This document shows, piece by piece, positions 33,703 through 42,460 of a stretch of DNA of 64,000 nucleotides. How positions within the stretch are numbered: position 1 is the first letter of the stretch; each line of letters opens with the position of its first letter. The position numbers were made by a program, and so were the translations under genes. The notes under the pieces are model-generated. The model worked only from the letters and a program-made list of their open reading frames with translations. It searched no databases and was not told the DNA's origin. The stretch comes from Neobacillus niacini (GTDB taxonomy: Bacteria > Bacillota > Bacilli > Bacillales > Cytobacillaceae), in contig NZ_JAMBOX010000011.1 of NCBI RefSeq assembly GCF_023715785.1, positions 1 through 64,000 of the forward strand, in the 5' to 3' direction.

Positions 33703-35991
33703 ATGAAAACTCAGGTTGAGAATGAAAAGAAAGATGTAATCGAAACCATCAAGAAAGCGTCGGAAATCTATCAATTAGATATGACCGAGCTTCAAAACCG
33801 TATCCGCAAATTGGATGTCACCCAATCGGAAGCCAGCGAGCAAGCATTGTTTTATGCCGTAAATCAAATTTCGATGGACCAGCCAGACTGGACTTATGTT
33901 GCAGCCAGACTTTATTTGAATGAATTGTATCATAAGGCGGCCGAGAACAGAGGATGCGGCACAACAAATAAATATGGAGACTTTTACAGCTTAATTCAAC
34001 AGTTGACAGAGAAGGGGATTTATTCAAGCGATCTAGTAAACTCATACAACAAAGAGGAAATCGACGAATTGGCGAAGGAAATCGATCCGGACCGTGATTA
34101 TTTTTTTAATTACATTGGTTTATTTTTACTTGCAGACCGATATCTGGCAAAGGATCACGAGAAAAATGTATTTGAACTGCCTCAGGAACGATTCATGATT
34201 ATTGCGATGACGTTAATGAAAGACGAATACAAACCAAGAAGGCTAGAACTGGTCAAGGAGGCCTATTGGGCGCTTAGTCATTTATACATGACTGTCGCAA
34301 CTCCGACGTTAACCAATGCCGGAAAAAGCTTCGGGCAGCTGTCATCTTGTTATATTGATACCGTTGATGACTCTTTGGATGGGATATATTTAAACAATTG
34401 GGACATTGCCCGTCTCAGCAAGGATGGCGGTGGCATCGGGATATACTATGGCAAAGTTCGTGCTCTTGGTTCCAATATTAAAAAATTCAAGGGCAATTCC
34501 TCCGGTATCGTGCCATGGATCAAGTTGGTAAACGATACTGCGGTAAGTGTCGACCAATTGGGACAGCGACAGGGAGCCATTGCCGTTTATTTGGATATTT
34601 TTCATAAAGACATCATGAATGGTTTCCTTGATTTAAAGACGAATAACGGCGATGAACGGCGGAAGGCGCATGATATTTTCACCGGTGTGGCTGTACCGGA
34701 TCTGTTTATGGAGAAATTACAGGAGACCGATGAAACTGGCAGAAGTATCGGAGAATGGCACACCTTCTGCCCGCATGAAGTCAAGCAGATAATGGGATGG
34801 AAGGATGAAGCGGGCAACCCGCTCGGTCTTGAAGACTTTTATGATGAAGACGACCGAAACTATTTCTCGGAGAAATATCAAGAGGCGGTCAATCATCCGC
34901 TCCTGCCGCGAAAAACGTACCGGGCGATGGATATTATGGCGCGCATCATGAAGGCACAGTTGGAAACTGGCACCCCCTATATGTTTTACAGAGATGAAGT
35001 AAATAGACAAAATCCCAATAAGCACGTAAGAGGCAGAGGCCGTACTTCGATTTATTGCAGCAACCTCTGTACGGAAATCACGCAGAATATGTCTGCAACA
35101 ACGATTATTAGTGAATTCCAAGATCAACACGGTAATATTGTCATCGTCCGGAAGCCAGGTGAATTCGTCGTTTGCAATTTGTCTTCTATTAATCTGGCCA
35201 AGGCGGTACCCGCTAATGTATTAGAACGATTGATTCGTATTCAGGTCAGGATGCTCGATAATGTAATTGATGTGAACAACATTTCTGTTGGCCAGGCCCG
35301 GCAGACAAATCAAAAGTACCGCGCCATTGGCCTCGGCACCTTTGGCTGGCATCATTTATTGGCATTAAAGGGCATCTATTGGGAGACAGACGAAGCTATT
35401 CAATATGCCGATGAACTTTATGAACATATCGCCTACCTGACGATTCGCTCCTCGATGGAACTGGCTAAGGAAAAGGGAGCATACAGTCAATTTCACGGTT
35501 CGGAATGGCAGACGGGAGTTTATTTTGAACGGAAAAATTACAAAACCGAACGCTGGCTCTCGCTTAAGAGGGAGGTCGCCGAATATGGGTTGCGGAACGG
35601 CTGGTTGATGGCAGTTGCGCCCAATTCCTCCACTGCAAAAATTGGCGGTTCAACGGATGGGATTGATCCACTCTATTCCGTTGAGTATGCAGAAGAAAAG
35701 AAAAATTTTAAATTGAAGGTGACGGCACCGGATTTAAACCATCGGACCTACGATTACTATCGCCGTGCCAGACATGATTTGGACCAAATATGGAGCATCA
35801 GGCAAAATGCTGCCCGCACTCGTCATATTGATCAGGCAATCAGCTTTAACCTTTATGTCCGTCATAATATCAGGGCCAAGGATTTGTTGAATCTTCATAT
35901 GGAAGCTTGGAAGCAGAGGTTAAAGACGACTTATTATGTACGGAGCACGTCTCAGGCTGAAATAAACGAATGTGAAGCCTGCCATAGCTGA
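33703..35991 (+). CDS. nrdA: Class I ribonucleotide reductase, alpha subunit
   Basis: The 762-residue protein reduces ribonucleotides. The active site is complete: the redox Cys in S-S-C-Y-I-D, the catalytic S-N-L-C-T-E (Asn, Cys, Glu), the second redox Cys in V-V-C-N-L-S-S-I-N-L, the radical-transfer Tyr pair in T-T-Y-Y-V-R and the C-terminal C-E-A-C. The N-terminus lacks the ATP-cone pattern V-x-K-R-D-G, so dATP overall inhibition may be absent. AAGGGGG precedes ATG. The B12 riboswitch upstream implies expression when cobalamin is low, as a backup to a B12-dependent class II enzyme elsewhere. Confidence 0.93.
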   Translation: MKTQVENEKKDVIETIKKASEIYQLDMTELQNRIRKLDVTQSEASEQALFYAVNQISMDQPDWTYVAARLYLNELYHKAAENRGCGTTNKYGDFYSLIQQLTEKGIYSSDLVNSYNKEEIDELAKEIDPDRDYFFNYIGLFLLADRYLAKDHEKNVFELPQERFMIIAMTLMKDEYKPRRLELVKEAYWALSHLYMTVATPTLTNAGKSFGQLSSCYIDTVDDSLDGIYLNNWDIARLSKDGGGIGIYYGKVRALGSNIKKFKGNSSGIVPWIKLVNDTAVSVDQLGQRQGAIAVYLDIFHKDIMNGFLDLKTNNGDERRKAHDIFTGVAVPDLFMEKLQETDETGRSIGEWHTFCPHEVKQIMGWKDEAGNPLGLEDFYDEDDRNYFSEKYQEAVNHPLLPRKTYRAMDIMARIMKAQLETGTPYMFYRDEVNRQNPNKHVRGRGRTSIYCSNLCTEITQNMSATTIISEFQDQHGNIVIVRKPGEFVVCNLSSINLAKAVPANVLERLIRIQVRMLDNVIDVNNISVGQARQTNQKYRAIGLGTFGWHHLLALKGIYWETDEAIQYADELYEHIAYLTIRSSMELAKEKGAYSQFHGSEWQTGVYFERKNYKTERWLSLKREVAEYGLRNGWLMAVAPNSSTAKIGGSTDGIDPLYSVEYAEEKKNFKLKVTAPDLNHRTYDYYRRARHDLDQIWSIRQNAARTRHIDQAISFNLYVRHNIRAKDLLNLHMEAWKQRLKTTYYVRSTSQAEINECEACHS

Positions 35992-36006
35992 AAGGGGGAA
36001 AATCGG

Positions 36007-37044
36007 ATGAAACGGTTAAACAAAATAAAACTGCTGAACCCGCAATTTCCAAACAAATCAACCGGGATAATTAATGGGCAGTCATCTGGTCTGCTTAACT
36101 GGAATGATATTGCCTACCCGCAAATGTATGATTTGTATCAAACTTTGTTATCGAATTTTTGGAAGGCGCAAGAAATTAATATGCAGGATGATATTAAGCA
36201 ATGGGGCCTGCTTACGGATGTAGAAAAAGATGTGTTTTTACGAATCAATACCCAGCTGGCGTCGTTGGACAGTCTGCAAACACCAACGATGACACAGGTG
36301 ATGGATTATGTGACCGATTCCAGCTTTAAAGCAATTTTTGCGGTCATTGCCCAGCAAGAGGCGGTACATAACGAATCCTATTCGTATATATTAAGTTCGC
36401 TGGTGCCTTTAAGTGAACAGAATGCCCGGTTTAATCAGGCCAAAACTGACCCTATTGTCCAAAAGCGAAACAGCCTGATTTTAACCGCTTATGAAAGATT
36501 CCGTGAGGAGCCTACAGCCAAACACCTTTTTGAATTGAGTGTAAACTCAATTAATCTGGAAGGAATTTATTTCTATGCAGGGTTTGCCTTTTTCTACCAT
36601 CTTGCTCGCCGCCAAAAAATGCTGAAGACGAGTACGATGATCAGTTACATCCAGCGCGATGAAATGCAGCATGCCTATTTTATGGCCCAGTTTATCCGGA
36701 TCCTGTTAACGGAAAACCCAGAGTTGTATACGGAGGAAAATATTCATTATGTTTATCAGGCGATTGGACAAGCAGTGGAGCTTGAAAAAGAATGGGCGTC
36801 ATTTATATTGCGGGATGTGGAGGGGATAAATTTAGAAGAGTACAAGCGCTATACCGAGTATCTTGCAAACAAACGACTACGGCAGCTGGGGCTGGAGAAT
36901 TATTATGAAGAACACGATAACCCGATGCCGTGGATTCATGTATTTTCTGATGAAATGCTAAATGGTACGAAATCCGACTTCTTTGAGCAGAAGCCGCGGA
37001 CCTATGCAAAAGTGACGCAATCAAATGGTTTCGATGAACTATGA
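36007..37044 (+). CDS. nrdB: Class I ribonucleotide reductase, beta (radical) subunit
   Basis: This 345-residue subunit holds the dimetal-tyrosyl cofactor. Ligands appear as Asp in S-L-D-S-L-Q, Glu and His in Q-Q-E-A-V-H, the radical Tyr four residues later (N-E-S-Y-S-Y), Glu in N-L-E-G-I-Y-F-Y, and Glu/His in R-D-E-M-Q-H. The tyrosine is present, so it is not a class Ic enzyme. The metal (Fe or Mn) cannot be told. AAAGGGGGA precedes ATG. It overlaps the flavodoxin gene by four bases (ATGA), suggesting coupling and a shared role in cofactor assembly. Confidence 0.93.
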   Translation: MKRLNKIKLLNPQFPNKSTGIINGQSSGLLNWNDIAYPQMYDLYQTLLSNFWKAQEINMQDDIKQWGLLTDVEKDVFLRINTQLASLDSLQTPTMTQVMDYVTDSSFKAIFAVIAQQEAVHNESYSYILSSLVPLSEQNARFNQAKTDPIVQKRNSLILTAYERFREEPTAKHLFELSVNSINLEGIYFYAGFAFFYHLARRQKMLKTSTMISYIQRDEMQHAYFMAQFIRILLTENPELYTEENIHYVYQAIGQAVELEKEWASFILRDVEGINLEEYKRYTEYLANKRLRQLGLENYYEEHDNPMPWIHVFSDEMLNGTKSDFFEQKPRTYAKVTQSNGFDEL

Positions 37045-37499
37045 CTATAGCGATTGTCTATGCATCCAATACGGGGAACACAGAGGATTTGGTTCATTTA
37101 CTTCAAGGATTATTTTCGGAAAAACAGATTGCAGTCAGCATGTATCCTGTGGAAGAGTTTCCTATATCGGAGCTTGGCAGGCTTGATGCAATTGTGGTTG
37201 GAACATATACATGGGGAAATGGCAATATTCCGGATGAAATGCTCCCGCTATATCGAGCCTTCGAGCATTATGGTAGGAAAGATTTAGTGACGGGAGTTGC
37301 TGGAACTGGAGACAGCGGATATCCGAGCTTTTGCGGGGCAGTCGATGAATTCAGGAATATGCTGTTTGTACAGAGTAATTTGGCGGCTACTTTAAAAATC
37401 GAAGTACGCCCACAGGGGAAGGATCTAGATCGCTGCAGGAAATTTGTGGACCTGATAGTGGAACGGGTGTGTAAGAAGATGTTTTCCAAGTTGACTTAA
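37041..37499 (+). CDS. Flavodoxin, probably NrdI-like partner of the reductase
   Basis: The 152-residue protein has the FMN phosphate loop A-S-N-T-G-N-T-E at residues 9-16, the Y-T-W-G-N-G-N-I-P loop near residue 57-65 and G-T-G-D-S-G-Y-P near residue 91, as in short-chain flavodoxins. It is not a canonical NrdI by sequence, but its four-base overlap with nrdB suggests that it supplies electrons or oxidant for radical cofactor assembly or maintenance. In Bacillus, YkuN and YkuP are flavodoxins of this size with other roles, so the nrd role is inference. A terminator follows. Confidence 0.85.
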   Translation: MTIAIVYASNTGNTEDLVHLLQGLFSEKQIAVSMYPVEEFPISELGRLDAIVVGTYTWGNGNIPDEMLPLYRAFEHYGRKDLVTGVAGTGDSGYPSFCGAVDEFRNMLFVQSNLAATLKIEVRPQGKDLDRCRKFVDLIVERVCKKMFSKLT

Positions 37500-37508
37500 G
37501 GGTATAAG

Positions 37509-37537
37509 AGGTCCTCCATTTTTTGGAGGACCTTTTC
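37509..37537 (+). terminator. Intrinsic terminator after the nrd operon
   Basis: AGGTCCTCCA pairs with TGGAGGACCT around a T loop, followed by TTTTC. It also lies just past the convergent FAD oxidoreductase gene. Confidence 0.85.
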
Positions 37538-37540
37538 TGG

Positions 37541-38764
37541 TTAATTCATGATGCGCATAATTTCCTTTTCCAAATCCAACGGTTCGTTTGCATAATTATA
37601 GATACCCAAAAACTTTTCGACAGCCATCGGATGGGCGGCAATCAGCTTGTTCACCATATCCTGCTGCTCGGAAACCCACTCATTTTTGGATATCTCACAG
37701 CCCATATAAAAACGGACCATAAATTCCTGCTCAAGTGCCGATTGGTATTCTTCCGCCATTTTCTCCCAAGGAGTTTCAGATTCTTTATTTTTAATAAGAA
37801 TGGAAGATAAGATTTTCGCCCCGTAAACAGCGTCATGAATTCCCTGAGCCATGCTGGGGTCTTTAAAGCAAACGGCATCCCCGACCAATGCCCAGCCTTT
37901 TGCCATTGCTGTGTACCAATAGTTATCATAGCCAAGGATTCCCTTGATTGGCGCCGCTAATGTGGAACCACTTAGACGAGAGCCAAGACCGGTGTTAGGG
38001 AACTCTTCGGATAACAGTTTTCTCATCGCTTCTTCAGGGGAATATTTGAACCTTTTTACCATTGCCTCATTTTCTAATGGAAATATCCCCACGACAGTGC
38101 AAAGGTCATGATTGGTCGGAAACAAAATGGCAGTATGGTCCTTAACCCTGTATACCTCAAATTTCCGAACATGATCATATTGAAACCCGCTGAAATACCC
38201 ATAATAAATCCCCAGCTTGGCAGGTGCGCGCATCATTTCCTTGCTGCCGACCAGACCTCGGATAGTAGAGTTGCGCCCATCACCACCGACCACTAGGTTG
38301 GCACGAAACTCGTGTATTTGGCCCTGACGGTCAGTCCCTTTCATGCCTGTAACGGTTTCATGATCGTATAGGATATCTGTCACCCGAAAGCTCTCGAGAA
38401 CCGTCACATATGGATACGATCTGGCTTCATCAACGAGTATGGAGTCAAGGTGGGTCCTCTTGATGCAATAGCAATTTTTCTCCCCATTGACTTCAGGCAT
38501 TTTTCCTTCGATGATGGTATCCTCAAATTGAAATTTGATGTCACGAATGGGCGGTGCGTTCGTTTCCACTATCTTGTTCAGCACGCCCAATTCCCGAAAC
38601 AGTGCAGTGGTGTTATTGAAAAAGGTGTGGGTAGATAATGTATCGCTGGGAAAAACGGCTCGATCCACCAATAATATTTTAAAACCTGCTTTGGCGAGAT
38701 AAATGGCAAGGGACGCACCTGCGCATCTTGCACCGACAATAATCACATCATATGCAGCATTCAT
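37541..38764 (-). CDS. FAD-dependent oxidoreductase (geranylgeranyl reductase/PHBH-like)
   Basis: The 407-residue protein starts with the Rossmann FAD motif V-I-I-V-G-A-R-C-A-G-A-S-L-A, has the D-G-R-N-S motif in the middle (G-G-D-G-R-N-S-T-I-R) and the second FAD motif A-L-V-G-D-A-V-C-F-K-D-P near residue 290-300. This order is that of group A flavin monooxygenases and geranylgeranyl-reductase-like proteins. The substrate is unknown. The longest ORF begins 53 codons earlier, but the GTGATAG/GGAG site favours ATG 38764. It is divergent from the BenE-type transporter, so a shared aromatic substrate is possible. Confidence 0.85.
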   Translation of the reverse strand: MNAAYDVIIVGARCAGASLAIYLAKAGFKILLVDRAVFPSDTLSTHTFFNNTTALFRELGVLNKIVETNAPPIRDIKFQFEDTIIEGKMPEVNGEKNCYCIKRTHLDSILVDEARSYPYVTVLESFRVTDILYDHETVTGMKGTDRQGQIHEFRANLVVGGDGRNSTIRGLVGSKEMMRAPAKLGIYYGYFSGFQYDHVRKFEVYRVKDHTAILFPTNHDLCTVVGIFPLENEAMVKRFKYSPEEAMRKLLSEEFPNTGLGSRLSGSTLAAPIKGILGYDNYWYTAMAKGWALVGDAVCFKDPSMAQGIHDAVYGAKILSSILIKNKESETPWEKMAEEYQSALEQEFMVRFYMGCEISKNEWVSEQQDMVNKLIAAHPMAVEKFLGIYNYANEPLDLEKEIMRIMN

Positions 38765-39021
38765 ACTATCACTCCAATTAATAATCATATTTTTTCTCCA
38801 TAAAGCGTATGGGGATTTTTCCGAAAAAAGTACTGCAATGAGGAAAATGCCTTTGACAGATGGGATCGTAAAGCAGTTTCCACAAAAATTTAACTGACGT
38901 TTAACACGGGAATCGATTGACAACGATTTCCTTATTTTAAAGCAATCTTGCTTGACAATTCTGACTATTTATCACATTGTATAAAGTAATGAAAAAATGG
39001 GGGGAGGAGAAGCGAAACAAC

Positions 39022-40245
39022 ATGGGATTACAAAATAATTTTGAAAAGAGACAGATCGTAAACATCCCAAAACAGAAGGGAATCTTTCAAGGCTTAAACA
39101 GTCAAAACGTATCGTCTGGGCTGATTTCCAGTACGCTGGTCATGACAGGGCCGGCCATCATTATTTTAGAGGCGGCTGCGGCCGGTCAATTTTCAGCCCA
39201 GCAGACAATCAACTGGATGTTCGCCGTTTATGTCTTTGGCGGACTATTCGGCATTATCATGCCGCTTGTATTTCGTACCCCGATTACCGGCGGCCACTCG
39301 ATCACAGGAGTGGCATTCTTGGCAACAGTGACATCCCAATTTACTTATTCTCAATTAATTGGCGGTTACATCGTTTCAGGTTTGTTGATTTTTCTCATTG
39401 GCATTTCAGGCCTTTTTACAAAAATTATGAATTGGGTTCCAAAAGAAGTGATTGCGGCTATGCTGGCGGGATTGGTGACAAGTTATGTTGTCAGGATTGT
39501 CCCGTCATTGAAGGAAATGCCATGGGTTGGAGGAGCGGCGCTGATCAGTTTTATTCTGGCAACGAAGTATAGTAAACGGTTGCCGCCAATCATGGCTGCC
39601 GTTGTGACTGCCTTTGTCGTCCTCTTATTTACAGTGGATTTACACATCACAACAGCAGCAATCGCTTTTTCTTTACCTGCACTGCAAACTCCGGAGTTTT
39701 CATGGATGGGAGTTGTTACCATTGCCATTCCACTTGCGATGCTCGTTCTGAGCAATGATGCGGCTCCTGGAATTGGAGCGTTAAAGAGTTCTCATTTTGA
39801 GCCGCAAACAAGCAAGGTCATTACCTTTAGCGGAATATTTTCGATGTTCGCCGGTTTGTTCGGAGGACAAAGTGCAAATATTGCGGGAATGATGACGACC
39901 ATCTGTGCCGGACCGGATGCGGGGCCAAAGCCGAAACGGTACATCGCCTCCATTGTTTCCGGAATCGTGATTCTAATCTTCGGCATTTTTGCCTGGAAGA
40001 TTGTCCCGTTCATACAGTCCTTGCCGCAGGCCTTTGTTTCGATGCTAGCCGGTTTTGCTCTAATTGGGGCGCTGCAGTCCAGCTTGCAAATGGCGTTTTC
40101 CGAAGCGCGTTATCGATTAAGTGCCTTGTCTGCCTTTGTCATCGCCCTGTCAAATGTCTCTTTTTTGCAAATCAGTTCTCCTGTATGGGCGCTTTTGTTT
40201 GGTGCCATGATCGCGCGGAGTGTAGAAAATAAGGAAGTTGCCTAG
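39022..40245 (+). CDS. BenE-family (benzoate/H+ symporter-like) transporter
   Basis: This 407-residue membrane protein has about 11-12 helices and BenE-family features: an N-terminal S-A-L-V-M-T-G-P-type helix (here TLVMTGPAI), T-P-I-T-G-G-H-S-I-T-G-V, L-S-N-D-A-A-P-G-I-G and G-G-Q-S-A-N-I-A-G-M-M-T. The family transports benzoate and related aromatic acids, but its Bacillus members are uncharacterised. The GGGGAGGAG box fits the ATG at 39022 with a long spacer. It is divergent from a flavin oxidoreductase and precedes the glycolate regulator. Confidence 0.83.
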   Translation: MGLQNNFEKRQIVNIPKQKGIFQGLNSQNVSSGLISSTLVMTGPAIIILEAAAAGQFSAQQTINWMFAVYVFGGLFGIIMPLVFRTPITGGHSITGVAFLATVTSQFTYSQLIGGYIVSGLLIFLIGISGLFTKIMNWVPKEVIAAMLAGLVTSYVVRIVPSLKEMPWVGGAALISFILATKYSKRLPPIMAAVVTAFVVLLFTVDLHITTAAIAFSLPALQTPEFSWMGVVTIAIPLAMLVLSNDAAPGIGALKSSHFEPQTSKVITFSGIFSMFAGLFGGQSANIAGMMTTICAGPDAGPKPKRYIASIVSGIVILIFGIFAWKIVPFIQSLPQAFVSMLAGFALIGALQSSLQMAFSEARYRLSALSAFVIALSNVSFLQISSPVWALLFGAMIARSVENKEVA

Positions 40246-40335
40246 CAACGTTGTTAATTATCAGACTATATACTCAATTCTAAAAATTGTTTTGAAAAAT
40301 TATCCAATACATGATTTAATAAAATCATACTTATC

Positions 40336-40350
40336 AGATATGTGATATCT
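40336..40350. promoter_or_regulatory. Inverted repeat upstream of the GntR regulator
   Basis: AGATAT-GTG-ATATCT lies 20 bases before the GTG start. It is a possible autoregulatory operator, different from the two shared GAAAC palindromes of the glc genes. Confidence 0.4.
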
Positions 40351-40369
40351 AATGGGAAGGTGGGGGCAG

Positions 40370-41077
40370 GTGAAGATAGAAAAAATCTCAACGAAGAAGG
40401 TATCAGAATCCGTTGAAGAACAATTGGAAAAAATGATCCATTCCGGCATGTTTAAGGCTGGTGAAAAACTTCCTTCTGTTCGAGAGCTTTGTGAACTGTT
40501 TGGGGTTGGCAGATCTGCTGTGCGTGATGCGATTACAACCTTAAGCGGCAAAGGAACAGTTTATGTGAAACGGGGAGAAGGAACCTTTGTTTGTGAATTC
40601 GACTCTAGCAAATTGTTTAATCAGCAAATGCTCCTGTCCAGTTCAAGGGATATAAGTCAACTTTTTCAAGTAAGAAAGTTATTAGAAACCGGAATGGCTG
40701 AAATGGCCGCGGTTCATCGAACAGAGGAAGATTTACATCATCTAAAGCACACACTCTCCGGTCAAGCAGCAAATCCGTGGGAATCCGATTACCAGTTTCA
40801 TTTAACAATCGCCAAGGCAACAGGCAACGAGATCCTCGTCGGATTAGTCCAATTTATTTCCACTACCATGAAAAAAGTGATGATGGATTTTCATCACTAC
40901 ATCCAAAAAGATGAGAATACAGTGAACTTAATTTCCCGCCAGCATCAGCAAATCATTGAATCAATTGAAAATGGAGATCCGCAAGCAGCGAAGCAGTGCA
41001 TGAGCAACCATTTAAATACGGTGGAAGAGCTATTACAAGGCAGTGTATTGTCAACCAATAAAGGCAGTGCTTTTTGA
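40370..41077 (+). CDS. FadR-subfamily GntR regulator of glycolate genes
   Basis: The 235-residue regulator has an N-terminal winged helix (G-E-K-L-P-S-V-R-E-L, F-G-V-G-R-S-A-V-R-D-A-I) and a FCD-type effector domain from about residue 85, with metal-site-like His in F-H-L-T-I-A and R-Q-H-Q-Q-I-I-E. The family senses organic acids such as lactate or glycolate. A GGAAGGTGGGGG box shows that translation starts at GTG 40370 rather than ATG 40352. Fifty-three bases later begins glcE, with a palindrome in the gap. Confidence 0.85.
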   Translation: MKIEKISTKKVSESVEEQLEKMIHSGMFKAGEKLPSVRELCELFGVGRSAVRDAITTLSGKGTVYVKRGEGTFVCEFDSSKLFNQQMLLSSSRDISQLFQVRKLLETGMAEMAAVHRTEEDLHHLKHTLSGQAANPWESDYQFHLTIAKATGNEILVGLVQFISTTMKKVMMDFHHYIQKDENTVNLISRQHQQIIESIENGDPQAAKQCMSNHLNTVEELLQGSVLSTNKGSAF

Positions 41078-41086
41078 AATTTTTTT

Positions 41087-41101
41087 AGAAACGATGTTTC
41101 T
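41087..41101. promoter_or_regulatory. Palindromic operator before glcE
   Basis: AGAAAC-GAT-GTTTCT is a perfect inverted repeat with a 3-base centre, immediately upstream of glcE. The same core (GAAACGRTGTTTC) lies before malate synthase at 45365-45377, suggesting a common regulator. Confidence 0.6.
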
Positions 41102-41130
41102 TATTGCGAAACGATTAGGGGTGAAAATAG

Positions 41131-42456
41131 ATGATAACAGCAGAACTTCTGGAAGACTTGAAAGCTATTTTACCAGAGGAGCGAATAGCTGTAGATAATG
41201 AACAGGGACATCCGCTCGGAAATAGCGGAAAGGTGACGGTCTATCCGAATTCGGAAGAGGAAATCGCCAACATTTTACGATATGCCAATGACAATGGAAA
41301 AAAAATCTCCGTTGTCGGCGGGGGAACAAAGAGAGGTTTTGGCGGGATAATCGAGTATGCCGATATCGGGCTGTCTTTAGCGAATTATAAAGGCTTCGTC
41401 GAGCATGTCGTCGGGGACATGACCTTGACCGTGAAAGCAGGCACCCCTGTGAAAGAATTGCAGGAGTATCTGGCCCCGTTTAATCAGAAAATTGCCATGG
41501 ATGTCAATTGGCCTGAATATGCCACCATTGGCGGCGTCATTGCCGCAAACGATTCCGGTCCCAAACGGCTCGGCTACGGTTCAGCTCGAGATGCAGTGAT
41601 TGGCCTCCGGACTGTATACCCCGATGGAACCGTCATCCGCTCCGGAGGAAAAGTGGTAAAAAACGTGGCCGGCTATGATATGAATAAGCTGTTTATTGGC
41701 TCAATGGGAACACTTGGCGTGGTATCGGAAGTGACCTTAAAGCTTCGGCCGAGGACAAAGTATGAAAGTCTTGTGCTTCTGAGTTTCCCAGAAGGCGATC
41801 TTCAAGGGATCCGTTCATTCGCTGTCAAACTATTAGACTCGATGATGGAACCAGTGGCGCTGGAGCTTTTGAACCCGTCACTTGCAGAGAAATTAACGGG
41901 CCAGCACCGTTATACGTTGGCCATAAGCTTTGAGGATATCGAAAGCTCTGTCCACTATCAAGAGGAGTTCATAAAAAAGATTCAGCCGGCACAAACGGAA
42001 CTAAAAATTCTCTCGATAAAGGATGCGCTTGTCTTTTGGGATCAATTTTATCAAATGGCTCCAAATGGTGCAGCAGACACGGCAGGTCCTCAAACAGAAG
42101 CAGCTTTAAAAATCGGTGTTGTAAACCTGGATGTTATCAATGTCATTCGCGAGTGCCAACTGCTGCAGGATACCCATCACGTATCCGCTCTGGCACACGG
42201 GGGACTGGGGCATGGTCTTTGTCAGGTGATTTTAGAAGGTTCGAGCGACGATATCCTATCAGCGATCAATCTACTAAGAAGTTCTGCAGAACAACTAGGC
42301 GGTTATGCGGTTGTGAAGCATTTGCCCTTTTCGCTACGCCAAAAGGTCAATGTCTGGGGAGAAAAACCAGCCCATTACTTCCTATTAGAAGGGATTAAGA
42401 AAAAAATTGACCCTAATAGAATCCTGAATCCTGGGAGATTTGTAGGAGGGATATAA
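41131..42456 (+). CDS. glcE: Glycolate oxidase FAD-binding subunit (GlcE-like)
   Basis: This 441-residue protein is a PCMH-type FAD oxidase subunit. The FAD-binding half contains V-V-G-G-G-T-K-R-G-F-G-G, A-T-I-G-G-V-I-A-A-N-D-S-G-P and V-K-N-V-A-G-Y-D-M-N-K-L. With GlcF and GlcD it oxidises glycolate to glyoxylate at the membrane, passing electrons to quinone. GlcE precedes the Fe-S and GlcD subunits here (order E-F-D). AGGGGTGAAA lies before the ATG. GlcF starts four bases after the stop. Confidence 0.9.
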   Translation: MITAELLEDLKAILPEERIAVDNEQGHPLGNSGKVTVYPNSEEEIANILRYANDNGKKISVVGGGTKRGFGGIIEYADIGLSLANYKGFVEHVVGDMTLTVKAGTPVKELQEYLAPFNQKIAMDVNWPEYATIGGVIAANDSGPKRLGYGSARDAVIGLRTVYPDGTVIRSGGKVVKNVAGYDMNKLFIGSMGTLGVVSEVTLKLRPRTKYESLVLLSFPEGDLQGIRSFAVKLLDSMMEPVALELLNPSLAEKLTGQHRYTLAISFEDIESSVHYQEEFIKKIQPAQTELKILSIKDALVFWDQFYQMAPNGAADTAGPQTEAALKIGVVNLDVINVIRECQLLQDTHHVSALAHGGLGHGLCQVILEGSSDDILSAINLLRSSAEQLGGYAVVKHLPFSLRQKVNVWGEKPAHYFLLEGIKKKIDPNRILNPGRFVGGI

Positions 42457-42460
42457 AAAT

